Assembly (NCBI GenBank): GCA_025526935.1
Contig: JAHLKD010000004.1
Location: 682,001 to 746,000, forward strand
Direction of reading: 5' to 3'
Length of the DNA: 64,000 nt
Source: Cladochytrium replicatum
Lineage: Eukaryota > Chytridiomycota > Chytridiomycetes > Cladochytriales > Cladochytriaceae
Below, piece after piece: positions 34,894 to 46,660 of the stretch; position 1 is the first letter of the stretch, and each line of letters opens with the position of its first letter. The notes under the pieces were generated by a model. The model saw nothing but the letters and a program-made list of their open reading frames with translations, made no database searches and was not told where the DNA came from. The position numbers were made by a program, and so were the translations under genes.

Positions 34894-35636
34894 ATGGTCA
34901 AAACAAAGAACCAAAAGTCGACCTCCTCACCTGAGCCACAATCTCAAAATCCTAATGAAGATGACGTTCAGTACACTGTCCGAATCTCGATGCTCGTGAG
35001 CAATCTATTTCTTGCTTTGTGGCTAGTTCTTCTGGTAGATGCAATCTTGCTTTGGACCCTCACACCATCTTCCTCTCCCTGGAACCTTCTTGGTACGTTT
35101 CACTTCGCTAGATCTATTATTTTTGGTGGAGGTTCGGTGGTGGTCCCATTGCTGCAAAGCTATGTTGTTGAGAGTTCATGGCTGACAGTATCGGCTACGC
35201 AATCATCAACGTTTTGCCCGACGCAAAATCAAGTACTCTAATCCAGTTGATATCCTCACTTACAAACAAACTAAAGCCTATTCCTGGCCCTATATTCAAC
35301 TTCTCTCCCTTCTATGGTTCCCTTGCCTTGATTTCTTCGATAGGAGGCTCCATTCTTGGTGTTCTGCATCTTTGCCCCTGGTATTATCACCCACACTGCC
35401 ATTTTTGCGATGCAGTCACAGTACCACTCCCTCCGAACATCGCAGATTGTATTCAAAGGTTGTGTTTTAGGCAACATATCTTCTCCCACAAACAGCAATT
35501 GACCCAAAACTGTTGGGCAACTATAACTTGTACATGTCTTTCACCCCTATACCCAAATTTGACGATCGATTTGCACGTCAGAATCGCTACGAGCTTCCAC
35601 CAGAGTTTCCTCTGGCTTCACCCTATTCAGGAATAA
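34894..35636 (+). pseudogene. Broken chromate-transporter-like (CHR) gene
   Basis: Chromate transporters are membrane proteins built from two similar halves. Here one half is visible. FHFARSIIFGGGSVVVPLLQ and SYVVESSWLT fit the family block with the GGG signature. The frame then changes before IGYAIIN, and PIPGPIFNFSPFYGSL fits the next family block if a short intron ends at about 35276. GGSILGVL follows, then further shifts. The few residues normally between WLT and the GYA block are missing together with the frame, which argues for decay rather than splicing. The first CHR half was not found upstream. The downstream ORF to about 35800 was not recognised. Confidence 0.55.
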
Positions 35637-36299
35637 TTGTTTAATTGTTACATGCACTGTTGCCATCATAGTTGGTGGTGGTGGTTGGGATTTTGGAGAG
35701 GTTGCAAACGCAATGCCAAACAAAGGACACTTAATAAAACAACAGTTTGATCGGGAAGAAAACTCCTGGAGAGAAATTTTTACAGCACCATCAACAGTAT
35801 CTGTAGCTAATGCAGCAAACATTTTTTCAGCAGAAAAATGACCACCTCTTTCATGTCTCTCTTAGAGGATAATTGCTTCGGCAACCTCAGTTGGTACAAA
35901 TACCTTCCAACCTCGAGCATTATGATAGAGAATATTATCAGTTTGGGTATTCCCTGGCAAATTGATGAGATTTTTTGCGCAAACCCACCTCCGCATCTGC
36001 TTGAGAGCTTCTTGAAAAAGGTCAGAAATCAGCGCTGAAGCTCGGCTTTATTAGTATGCCCTTATCGGACATGGGATTGATCAATTGCTATAATCAAAGC
36101 TGTGCTTAAGCAACCTGTTCTACTGCCTTCAGAGCGAGACTTATTTTTACCACGATTGGCTCAAGTACCATTCATAAATTGCAGGAAGGACTTTTATTAG
36201 CAGAACAAACCATTGCCTGATGAATGGGCTATTTGGGGGCTGATTGGAGCTTCTTGATTTCACGAGACATTAAGAAATTGACATCCTTCCAGAATATCT

Positions 36300-36625
36300 C
36301 AAATCAAGTGATTACATTTGAAAATTTGGAATCACGCCTGCTGAATCCATATTCAGCAGTTTTTGACAGCAACACCAATTTACAACGTTGATTGTACTCC
36401 CCAAAATGGTTTGCAAAAGTTTTCTACACTTAGGGAGGCTATCACCACATGTTGCGAAGATGTCTGCACAACAGATATGGTTGCGGATATTTTCACAAAA
36501 CCACTTCCATACAAGTTGTTTGTCAAACATTGTAATAATTAGGATTAGTCAGTCAATCTTGTCTCAAGATAAAGAAAGTCGTTTCCGACCAAACCTTTCA
36601 TATACGGGTATATGGAATATGGATA
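36300..36625 (+). mobile_element. Ty1/copia remnant: RNase H tail
   Basis: At about 36459-36534 the plus strand reads DVCTTDMVADIFTKPLPYKL, the hallmark end of copia-type RNase H domains. The sequence just upstream (36300-36450) fits the preceding part only with frame changes. No full-length pol frame exists. It lies some 300 bases before the probable LTR, a fitting distance for the 3' end of an element. Confidence 0.75.
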
Positions 36626-36916
36626 GATAGTAATGTTTAAGGTGTGGATAGATACCATAGCCATAATCTTGCCAAAATTTAATAAGCAACAAAGGGTATT
36701 CTTTTAGTTTGTTTTGAACTACCCTGTTTTTTTGACCGTCTTGGCATAGTGGATTGAAAACTTCCTGAATTGGATGTTGTGAGGAAGTTCAGATTGTAGC
36801 AGCATTTCTTCTGATAACTCCTTGATTGAACAAACATTTCGCTCTGGTAACCCATTCAGTTCAAAGTACTAGATCCTTGTTGTTTGGCGTAACAGCTCAG
36901 TCAGCAACATCTACGT

Positions 36917-37443
36917 TGTTGAGGGACCGAGAGGTTGTATTGGATTATGAACATTACAGGACTCTATTACTACAGCCACTTAAACAACCATACACTAAAG
37001 AACACTACTATATAACAGATAGACTGGAGACGTCCAGGAGCTCTCTATGTGGGATGCAGAGAGACCTCTTGGTTATAATTGTTAAGATGATAACAATCGA
37101 TTACTCGGGAAGAGTAGTATGAATGTATGATGGTGGAAACACGTACTTACGTATCTTCTATGTTGTTACCACATAGGGTAATGTTACTTATATTAAGTGT
37201 TGCATCAGTCCAAAAGTATACTTTGTTCCCGTTTAGGAACAAAGAATCCATTGTCTCATTCAAGCACTATTTAGTAATCACAGTAATACTTACTTATTGG
37301 GAACACTAGTTTGTTAATCAAGCAATACTACTATATAAGAGTATGCAACAATGATTGAATGGCTTGTAGGAGTCTCAGGATCAACTCTACTCAATCACGT
37401 TTGAGCAGAGTATACCCTACTCCAACTACGCTGATTAAACACA
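36917..37443. mobile_element. Probable solo or 3' LTR of a copia-type element
   Basis: This 527-base unit starts TGTTGAGGGACCGAG and ends TTAAACACA, the TG...CA ends usual for LTRs. It is flanked by the direct repeat ACGT on both sides (36913-36916 and 37444-37447), a short match to a target-site duplication. A TATA-like CTATATAAGAG lies near 37330, as in an LTR promoter. No second copy was found in the window, so it is either solo or the 3' LTR of the decayed element at 36300-36625. Confidence 0.55.
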
Positions 37444-40400
37444 ACGTTCTTCAAGTTTCGGCAACTACTTTGAGAGCCTTAAACGCATTCACGAGGCTGC
37501 TGAGCGAGCACTTTTCAGCCCACGGACCACTCAATTTCTCCTTGATCTGTCGCATGGAATTCCACGATACAGCGTTTGAAGGACTGGATCAAGCCTTTTC
37601 AGAGGACAATTGTTGGACTCATCTGTGGGTAGCAAAGCTGGTCGACGTCTCACCTCAAATTTCATTTAAGAACACAAAGCAACTGGTAGATCCACTGGTT
37701 TTGAAAGCGACTCAAGCATTTCAGGGGCTATTAATGAAGCCTTCAATAGTGCAGTCTGGGGGAGAGATTTGTTGTTGTTGTAGATCTCATGCTGAGGTCA
37801 AACGTAGTCGCTAGTACTGTCAGTCAAATTCTCCCCTGCTTTTCCACTAGCTTGTGTCTCCTGTTTGGAGACAACGTGAGTGCAGGCTTGCTTACTCTTG
37901 TTTTGAGATGTTGTGTGGGCTGCGCGTCTTTAGAGGGGAGATCGGAATATTCCCATGTTTCTCTGTCTCGAAACGAGCACGGATGGAGGCAACTTTGTAT
38001 TAGCGGAGGCGTTAGATTTGTTGAGCGATTCTCCACTTTTGAAGACTCAAAATTCGCAGCTTTGTCTGGACACTATTGACAGAGCTGCCTGCTTCTTTCA
38101 ATTTGTGCTTCCAAGCATTAGGTGTTTCTTGCCATCGGGAATATAAATTTTGCATTTGGGGGTGATCGTTTACTTCATGGAGCTCATTTCACTTCGCGGA
38201 TCTGACAAGTTGGAAGACACAAGAGAGTCTCAAATTTCCTGTTCTGATATGACTGGCGCGTTGGCAGGCTGTGTTTCCTCAAGCCGGCCAATGCTAGAGC
38301 GGAGCATACGAGCGGGTTGAAATCTGGATATCTTTCGTTATACACCCAACCCAGTGTTTCAACAATGACAAATCAAGATTGTTTCTAAGTAAACTAACAT
38401 CTTTTAAGGACTTTTTCTCTTGAAGAAATTCCTGTTGGCTCCTTGTTAAGTTGTGCATATTGTTGAAATCGGCGGTGTTGAATAAGAAACTTTGTGGTCT
38501 AAGGCAAGCAGTGACAGACATCAAGGAATTGAAAGACATTGTATTGGATTGTCAGTACCCCGCCTATACTTGGGCTATACTTCTGGTTCAACATAAGACA
38601 CGGAGTAGGTGTTTCCACCAAACACCATGAGCGAAGGGAACAGCCACTAATGAGAATAAGAATGTGTCTTTGTTTCATTCGCAATAAACTGTGAAGATCG
38701 ACACCGCTGTTACATAATGATGGGGAGCAGAGTACAAAGAACGACGATCCTGAAGACATCCATTGGTATGCCCAAGCAGTTTTTGCAGTTGGAGTTGTGA
38801 AAGGTGGTTCATCCTTTTAGTAGCTGCGTGTCTCCAATGATATTCGTGATTCCACTTTCACTTCGGTATGTTTAACATCAGACATTTTTTGAAAAGTTTG
38901 CAAATTTACTCTATTTTATAACAGTGAATGAATGACGTTGGATAGATAGGATCGACAAGACAGAACATGGAGCTCAGCGTGTTGTCAGGCAATAAGTGTT
39001 GCACCTGGCACATCAATAACTTTTCAAGAAGATTTCCGAGACAATCTTTCAAACCAAGCAGTGCAACCGGCTTCATGGAGCCCGCCAGAAAGCAACTCTT
39101 CAAAAACGGACATCTGTGGGTCCTTATAGATAGCGTTGCAGCAGAACGTGATCGTCTCGCCGCCTTTGAAATAGAGTGTAAAACCACTGGTGCTGGTTCT
39201 CCTGATGGTGAATAATGAGCTAATGATTCACGACATCCCGGTTCAGGCCAAACTTCTCCATCCATAATATCTGCATAAAGCGTGCAAAATCTAGAGGCCC
39301 AGGTGCTGCATTGAGACAGGTCGAGTGCAGCAAACGTCCGCCCACAACACCAAGCTCGTGGACGGTCTTGAACAGTGCGAGATCGATTGTCGCACACTGG
39401 CTCATGGACTAGTGAAGAGAGATCTTAGTTCATAACAATAAACAATTGACTATAGTGAATCACATCAGGCTCGTAAGGATAAAGCTTTTGCCCAACCACC
39501 TGGTAGATTGCCTTGACCTGCCTCAAAAAACAAGGTGCGGACTTCAGGCAGCATTGTCTTCCCAAAGCTTCCGCGGAATCAGTTGGACAGAGTGTCAATA
39601 AAAGAATCCCAGTTTGGGGCAACACGTCAAAGGTCACATGCGCTCAGCTATAGTTGAGCTGAAGTCTCTTGTTAAGGCTGGCGTCAATCCTGTAGATCCC
39701 TGTGTCCGTCATCCAGATGCACACAAACTGCATACAAACTCTGAGTGTCGCGTTCAAAAGAAGATGTTGGGAGCAAGGAGGAGAAGAATGGCTCAGGATC
39801 ACAGTCAAAGCCATCGCGGATTAAGACACTATTTGCACCTTCTGTGGTCAGAAGGGACATACCCAGCCAAAATGTACCTAGTACATTAAAGCTAAATTGA
39901 AAGCTCTGAAGCCTAAAGGCAATGCTGCCAAGGCAAAGAACACAGACGACATGGACATTGATTCTGATTTGGACAATCAACACTCCCCACTCAAAGGTTA
40001 GATACACGGCTGTTAAGCACTCCTCCTCGATACTTTGTACTGATCAAATCTCTGATCACACCAATGTAGGTGGGATAGGCATTGAAGGCAAAGATCGACC
40101 AAACCCTTCACATTATGTGAAACAATCAAGCCAACTTGACTCATGCGCTTACGTGTGGATGACACCAAATGTTCAAATATAGAACACTACAAATGTCTTG
40201 GAGAAGTTGAATTGGCAAACAGCACTGTTGTACCAGTTAAGTGTATTGGGATGTGTTAAATACCAAGGGCTTCTCCTAGCAGTGGTAGGGCGTTTTTAGC
40301 TGTACTGTAGCTAGCACAACAGCTGCATGACAGTGGCTTTCCATAAACACACGAATTTGCAGGTGCTTTGATTGTTGCAGCAGCAATGACGACGTACTCA

Positions 40401-41750
40401 TTGTTGAGTGATGATTTTGGTTTATCTCTATTCAACACTTCTTGCCCACTGTCACATTGCTTTGTTGCCACAAATCCATCATCATCATTGTTTTTGGGTT
40501 CTCCCGGAGGCTGATGCACATCTTTGACTGTTCAATCATTATTTCATGGTCAATTGAAAAATTACCTGCTGGCATCTTGTCCTTCTGTCATGTGTTTGAT
40601 GGTTTCTTGTCACCCTTTTCTGGGCGATATCTGCATGAGAGGATCGATTTCAGACTTCAAGGCAGGTGCGGTGGCGACACGGCAGTTAACTTTCCCGCCC
40701 AAGGTGAAGAAGGAACTGTTTGAACAGACTTTCCCATTGGAGTGAGAGCATTTGCAACAACCAATGGGAACTCCAGATCGCATCGGAACTCCAAGCATGC
40801 CGTAACTGCTGACTTTCAGTCAAGTATGGTGAATCAATTTTGTTGGAGCAAGTAACAGGGCGTGCTCTTTTGGTTTGATCACCGTGTCAACCAACATTGA
40901 AGGTTTTGTATGACACTGCTTTGCTTCAGAGAACACAAGTGTTTGAGCAGGACAGTGTCAAGCTTTTTGATCCAGTTTCTATCTTTTAATGTGTATTCAT
41001 CCTCGTACCGTCAGAAGATGCCTCCTCAAACCTGCGAGCAAGGCTTCCGACTGCTGATGGTCATTTGGATATGCTTTGTTGTTGAGTCATGGTGGGACTC
41101 CGAGAGGTTTTGATGACCTTCTTCTTTCGCTTTACCGTTATCCACACTCATTGCCACAGTCGCTCGCGCACGGAGAGTTTGAATGTCAGGCAGTTTGCCT
41201 CCCATCACCACTGCGTTAAGTGTCAAAATCAGCGCATATATCGAGAGGCAAAACTTTGTGGTCATTAGTGGTCGTTACGCGCCATTGAAAGGGGCGGTTT
41301 AATACAGAGTGCTGTACTTAGATATGCAGCCAAGTGGAGCAATGTGTTGGTTTCACACATTTCGTCAATTGGCTCATCCACACATGCCTGGTAGTGTGAT
41401 AGAAATCAATTCTTTCGATTTTTCCAGTTGCAGAATATTCATACCTCAGGGTGTGTGCACACTCTCAATCGAGGTGTTGGATTCTTGTGAAGTGGGCTGC
41501 TCAGCTGACTGGTGGGTGCCTTGGATGCTTCTGCAGCTGCACACAGAATGGCCAATCTAAGGCAGGAAAGTTTTCGAGTGACTTTCCAAGCTTCTCAGTT
41601 GAGTTCCTCAGCAAGTATGCATGCGGGGACATCCTGGAGCCTGCCTGCCTTCGCCAATATTGCCAGAGGTTAAGACCACTGGGTTACAATCCTGGGCTGC
41701 TTGAAGAAACAAGCTGAAATCCCAGGGGTAGTTGTGACGAGCCAGTATAC
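37444..41750 (+). mobile_element. Decayed Ty1/copia fragments
   Basis: Several plus-strand fragments are recognisable between stops and frame changes. A reverse-transcriptase piece at about 38460-38530 reads LNKKLCGLRQAV (copia consensus is close to KLxKxLYGLKQAP). A gag piece at 39640-39770 contains VDPCVRHPDAHKLHTNSECR. A perfect CCHC zinc knuckle follows at 39834-39875 (CTFCGQKGHTQPKC) in a different frame. A protease-like LDSCAYVWMTPN lies near 40135, where the catalytic DSG-type motif is spoiled. The order (RT before gag) means at least two elements or a rearrangement. Other open frames here (for example 37359-37814) were not recognised. Confidence 0.65.
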
Positions 41751-42043
41751 GAAGAGATTTCTGCTTTCCGGGATTGAATGTATTCTGCAGATGTAACTGG
41801 ACAGATCCCTGTGGCGCGGAGATATTGAAGATATGGACTATTCTGGAAAGCGAAATGTCAGATGTCTCAGGATTAATGCAAGTGATGAAGTGAATGTGAT
41901 GGGGTTGTGTCGTAGTGCTCGAGAGTGAGCAGGCAAGTTCCTTGTTCTGAGTATTTTCAGGGAGAACAAAGACACGACGCGTTGCATGTGATGTGACCTT
42001 TGCATTAGCACCCGCCACACGCCAGCCACAGGTTGTTGTTGGT

Positions 42044-43417
42044 ATGAGCTTGAAGTTGGTGAAGCGAAAGATTGTCGTTGTGGGAGACGAAAAGTGCGGG
42101 AAGACGGCACTCATCGCTAGGTACTCGCAGGGGACTTTCGTTGAGGTTGGTACTAAAGAGTATTTTTGGTTGGGCGATGCTCATCCACCTCCCGTCAAAT
42201 CAGGAATATGTCCCCACCGTCGCAGAAAGCTACTCATCTACTGGCCAGTCAAATGTGGAAATCTGTGATACATCGGGCTCGGAGGAATTGGACAGATTAC
42301 GACCCTTTTCATACGATGATGCAACAGCATGGGTTGTTTGCTACAGCTTTGATAACCCACAGTCTCTCCACAACATCATCGAAAAGGTTCGATTATTTTT
42401 TGGAGTATCGACCGTCCCGTCTATTTTCTAACATTTTTCTTTCAGTGGATTCCCGAAGTAAAGTACTGTGGACCAAATCTGCCGATTGTTGTGGTTGGGT
42501 GTAAATCAGATTTACAAGCACAAGCGATAATCAACCCAGAAGAGGTAAACATTTAGAAATTATCGCAATGCGTTCCTTGTTCTGACCGTCCACCAAAGAT
42601 TTCGGACATAATTTCCCAAGTTGGGGCGTACGGTCATATTGAAGTTTCCGCCCTTACGGGGGAGAATGTGTCGTCCGTTTTTCAGCTAATTCAGGATTCC
42701 TGGGACGGTCAACCTTCAACGTCGCCAGTTTCAGCTTCACAAAATGATGTCACTGGCGATGCCGCCGTGGTTGGTCGAGCAGAAGGTGTCGCAGAATCAG
42801 TCATAGATGCTACACCACCAACGCATGTGAGAGCTGTCGAATCTATGGAGCGACCCTCAAAGCGTGTGAACTCCACTTTGGATCGGTATCCGCACATCCG
42901 ACCTCCCAGCGTCGCTACCACTTCCAGCACTGGTTCGAGTGCGGTGATTGTCGTGGACGAGGAAGAGTCGAAAGCTGATGAACTGGAAGTGGTAGATGAA
43001 GTACCTGAACCAGGTGCACCCGTACATACAAGTGTCGAATCGACACCTCCCCGACAGCCAACTGGGATCGAGGCAACACCTAAATCTATGGATTCTAACA
43101 ACACCGCTGTCGAAAGCAATTCTTCTCCACCTCAGTCAGAACCAGTCACGCTATCGAACAAGTTGCCGGCAGAAAAACCAGTTGCTGTGAACCCGACTGA
43201 TGATGACATTGCGCCAGGGGAGGCAGAAGAACCTGCACCAACAACGCGATTGCTTTCTGAGCTTTCTGAAGAACCACCAGTGAAAAAGGACAATGCGGAG
43301 TTTGAGAAGGAATATCGAACTGCGCCAAAAGACAGCAGCCAACCAGCAAGACCACCCCCGCCTCGTGCTTCTCCGAAACGGAAAGAGGACTCTGGGTGCA
43401 AATGCACTATTTTGTGA
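42044..43417 (+). CDS. Rnd-like Rho-family GTPase with long C-terminal tail
   Basis: This is a 400-residue protein in four exons (42044-42145, 42204-42386, 42446-42544, 42599-43417). The GTPase domain has RKIVVVGDEKCGKTALI (P-loop), YVPTVAESY (switch I with its Thr), DTSGSEELDRLRPFSYDDAT (switch II) and VVVGCKSDL, with ALTG near the end of the fold. Two positions needed for hydrolysis differ from normal Rho: Gly12 is Glu and the switch II Gln61 is Ser. The DTSGS sequence and the GDxxCGKTAL loop are those of animal Rnd proteins. The last 210 or so residues are low-complexity and rich in Pro, Ser, Thr, Glu and Val, ending CKCTIL, a CAAX box for geranylgeranylation. A constitutively GTP-bound membrane signal is inferred. 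Confidence 0.9.
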
Positions 43418-43768
43418 TCCAAATCGGGTTAAGTCTCCAAAGGTGTGCTTAGAATATTTTTGTTTTCAGTTAAGAGTGCAACGGCCCCATATTATTCGAA
43501 GGACAAGTTTGAAATCCTGAATGCTTCTGAATACGTTTGTTTTTTGCTTTTTTTGGCTGGTCCATGTCTTCTGAAAATCTATTTTGCCCCATATTGTGTC
43601 CATGGCTGTGGTCTCTAGATGTCTCATATGAGCTTAAAAAAGAAGATTGGAAGTTTAAATCTCGGAAGACGAGTATGATTCGCTCGGCGGCACCGCTGGA
43701 TCGAGCCCATTTTCCCCGCAAGCACGATTAAAAGGGTGGTGATCATATTTGCTCAAAGCAACCAAAGT

Positions 43769-44836
43769 ATGCTCAGCTTCTCGGATTCCCTCAGCACGCT
43801 CGAGTTCACCTATGTGAACTCAAAGATTCTATGCTGGCGACCAGGTGAGTGATGCCTGCTATGATGAATGAACCCAATTTAACATCCTCGAAAAGCGTGG
43901 TACGCTCATATAGCCATGGCCTATTTGGTCTTCCTTACCGGAGTCCTTTCATTCATCACGAGGCTTCATCCAAGACTTTACTCCTTACACTTCTGGATGG
44001 GTCGAAGCTATATTGTTTCGTAAGTGGTCTAGAGTTCTCTGAACACCTCTAATGATTGGGATCAAACCACAGGATGATGTGGGCGATGGGTAGTTCACTC
44101 GTCATTTATACCACGGGGTAAGTTTAACCTGGACTGGGTTATAATTCAGCTATAGTTATGCCACGGTTTTTGTTTTTTTTTTTTCAGTCTGCCGATTGGT
44201 GTTTGTTTCTCATTCATCTGGTAAGGATCCACGCTGCGAATGGTGAAGACTACTTAGTTACCCACGGCCCAGGTGTTTGCTCGGTTTGACAGTCGCATAT
44301 TACGCCGTCTCGTTCCACCAAAAAAGATACTTCCGCAAGTTTTCTCTGATCAAAATTCCGGCTCCCGGGACAACCAGCTCAATCCGACGAAAGTTTGCCA
44401 TTGTTGTCAACCGTATGTTCTCCTTCAAAGCGCTGCACGGGTGTGCGATGTTTGTTTCGTGGATTAACATTGCCGGTCGCATCTTTGTCACACCCGTCGA
44501 ACCAAACTTTGAATGCTACACATACCCTGCTTTCAAGAACGTCCCCTCGAGGCACTTTAACGCCTCCAGCATCGATCCCATGAAAATCACATTGGTGCCG
44601 CAAGATGACCCGAACTATAGCAAGATGCCATGGGCGTATGGAGAGGAAAGGTGGGCGGCGTTGCTGTCCGTTGTACCGCTTGTAATTGCTTTCGTGGTAA
44701 GTGAAGGAACGAATAATCTCGAAAGGATAGCTCTGACAAATAAAAACAGTTTGGAATGATATACGCTTTTGCGACCGCAGAACCACGAAAACCAAAGGGA
44801 AAACAATTGACTCCCGTCAATGATGATGAAATCTGA
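43769..44836 (+). CDS. Multi-pass membrane protein, possibly DUF2306/cytochrome b561-like
   Basis: Six exons, including two very short ones, join in frame with short introns. The start at 43769 gives MLSFSDSLSTLEFTYVNSKI. Helices follow: AHIAMAYLVFLTGVLSFITR, then RLHPRLYSLHFWMGRSYIVS (an HP...H..GR.Y pattern seen in DUF2306-type proteins), MMWAMGSSLVIYTTG, LPIGVCFSFIW and CLLGLTVAYYAVSFHQKRYF. A later loop has HGCAMFVSWINIAGRIFVTP, and the last helix is LLSVVPLVIAFVVFGMIYAF. The hydrophilic end is KPKGKQLTPVNDDEI (stop 44834-44836). The family assignment is tentative; histidines that might bind heme or metal are present but not proven. Confidence 0.6.
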
Positions 44837-44985
44837 AAAACGCTCGTTTATTTAATCGTCCTCTTCGCTACCAAATTCTGTTCAGTTCGGTTTTTCCTTT
44901 ATTAGAAAAGTGAATGAATAGATAAACCATATTCTATTTTTTTTAATTCACTCACTTCTAGCTCACCTGACTGTTGTCCCTCCAC

Positions 44986-46038
44986 ATGATCACACTTCTT
45001 GAAAATTCTCTCGGCTCTCTGAGTGCGATCTTCGATGGGCGCCCAGAGCTGCTGCTCCTATTCGTAGTCGGTGGGACCTTGCTAGCATGCGTCGTGCCAT
45101 TGCTAATGCTTCGCAAACCGACCATCGGCACCGGGGAGGCGAAGGAGGGTTATGAGGTGTGGTCTCAGATCACTCATCTATATGTGCCCATTCTCATCTC
45201 CAGATCCCACATGATGACGCTTTCTTATAGGAATATCCTCCGGATCTGGTCATTCTCCACCAATTTGATCGCCCCCGTACGCTAAACGTTCCCGGATTCT
45301 CGCCGTCTTGCTTGAAACTGGAGACGTACTTGCGCATGACTGGCACTCCTTACGTGATCAAGACTGCACTTCCAGGAAAAGGACCGAAGAAGAAACTTCC
45401 ATTTATCATTGTGGACGGCAAGACTATCCCGGATTCGCAGCTTTGTTTGTGGTACCTTCGTGACCACGGGATAGTGCAGTTTGATATCGATGCTCACCTG
45501 AATGCTGAAGAAAGAGCTGTTGCAGAAGCAATGAGATATATGGCTGAGGTGTGCACAATTGGAATTGCAGATGAGTAGGTTACTTAAGTTTTAGCAGGAG
45601 CGACTGGGTTGGGTTTCGGCATATGAAAGATGGGGTATCAATGCCAACTTTCCAGCAGTGATTCAGCACATGCTCAGTGCAATCCCGGTTCCTCTCCGCC
45701 ACATCCTTGCTTACATCGCTCGCCGTGGCTCTCGACAGGCGCTATGGTCTCAGGGCGTCGGACGATATACACATGAAGAATTGAAGCAGTTTGCGTTCGA
45801 GGTGTTGGACTCGCTTAGCGAGTTTCTGGGAGACAAGCCTTACATGATGGGGGATAGACCCAGCTCGTTAGACTGCTCGGTTTTTGCTAATATCATTGCT
45901 TGGTCTCCGCGATGGGGGTTGAATAACTCACGAAACTTTTCCGAGATGATCGTTGGTTCATATTTGCTCGAGAAGGACAACTTGGTTGACTATATCGAGA
46001 GGATCACGACCGAGTTCTACCCTGGTTGGTATGTGTAG
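44986..46038 (+). CDS. FAX/metaxin-like protein with GST fold
   Basis: This belongs to the failed-axon-connections (Fax) group: a GST-like N-terminal thioredoxin domain and an all-helical C-terminal domain. The start at 44986 is followed by a membrane segment (LLLLFVVGGTLLACVVPLLM). Then come PSCLKLETYLRMTGTPYVIK, PKKKLPFIIVDGKTIPDSQL and CLWYLRDHGIVQFDIDAHLN, the thioredoxin-like part. ELKQFAFEVLDSLSEFLGDK and PYMMGDRPSSLDCSVFANII are the family's C-terminal block. The end is TTEFYPGWYV. Introns lie near 45156-45230 and 45552-45597. An outer-membrane or ER position is suggested by the N-terminal helix. The biochemical role is not established for this family. Confidence 0.85.
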
Positions 46039-46230
46039 GCGGTGTTATGATAGTTCTAATTCTTGAGCTTCAGAATTCTGCAATGAAACTGTGGTCTCAG
46101 ACGAGGAAGAAGAAGAGTAGGGCAGGATTTTTGGCTGTCAAACACTTTCGTTGTACTATGTTTCACTCACAGTCAATAAAAACATTATCAATCGTCATTG
46201 CAATCTTCGAACCTACCTCAACAAACATAC

Positions 46231-46650
46231 TCACCTCCAGAGCTCTCTGATGTTCAACCTCCTCCACTGTTGTGAAGTACTTCTGTATCTCTTTCTTGAT
46301 TGCCGGTCATGTAGCACCGCTTGTGCCAGTTGTTGGGCCAACGCCTTTCGCATCATTGGATCCTTTCTTCCAGTTCCCATCGCAAGAGAGGCCTGTTCGT
46401 GTTCCCTTACACGACTCGTGAGACCATCGTGTAACCTTGACGCCGGTAACGGCGTCGAGCTACATGATCTGTTGATCTCTGGTTGATGTGAAGGGCTCGC
46501 CAATACAGTGGAGGGCTGTAGTGTGCATGTGCTAAGTCGAGGTGAGCAATATTCCTGACGATATCATTGCGTTCTCTCGCCAGGCGAACTCGGGCCTGGA
46601 GCCAGAGGGTCTTTCGAGCAGAGAAGTAGATGAGTATACGTAATCTTCTA
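46231..46650 (-). other. Unidentified minus-strand coding fragment
   Basis: Two overlapping minus-strand frames seem to form one protein when read with a frame change near 46430-46450. The upstream part contains RVRLARERNDIVRNIAHLDL and AHYSPPLYWRALHINQRS; the downstream part continues REHEQASLAMGTGRKDPMM and ALAQQLAQAVLHDRQSR. Amino-acid use looks protein-like and basic-helical, but I do not recognise it. It lies exactly between the FAX gene and its broken duplicate, and could be a decayed gene or an exon pair. Confidence 0.3.
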
Positions 46651-46660
46651 CAAGTTTTAT

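Noticed and set aside
41026-41265. A minus-strand frame with a signal-peptide-like start
   Set aside because: It is short and lies inside decayed element sequence, and no homologous family is known to me.
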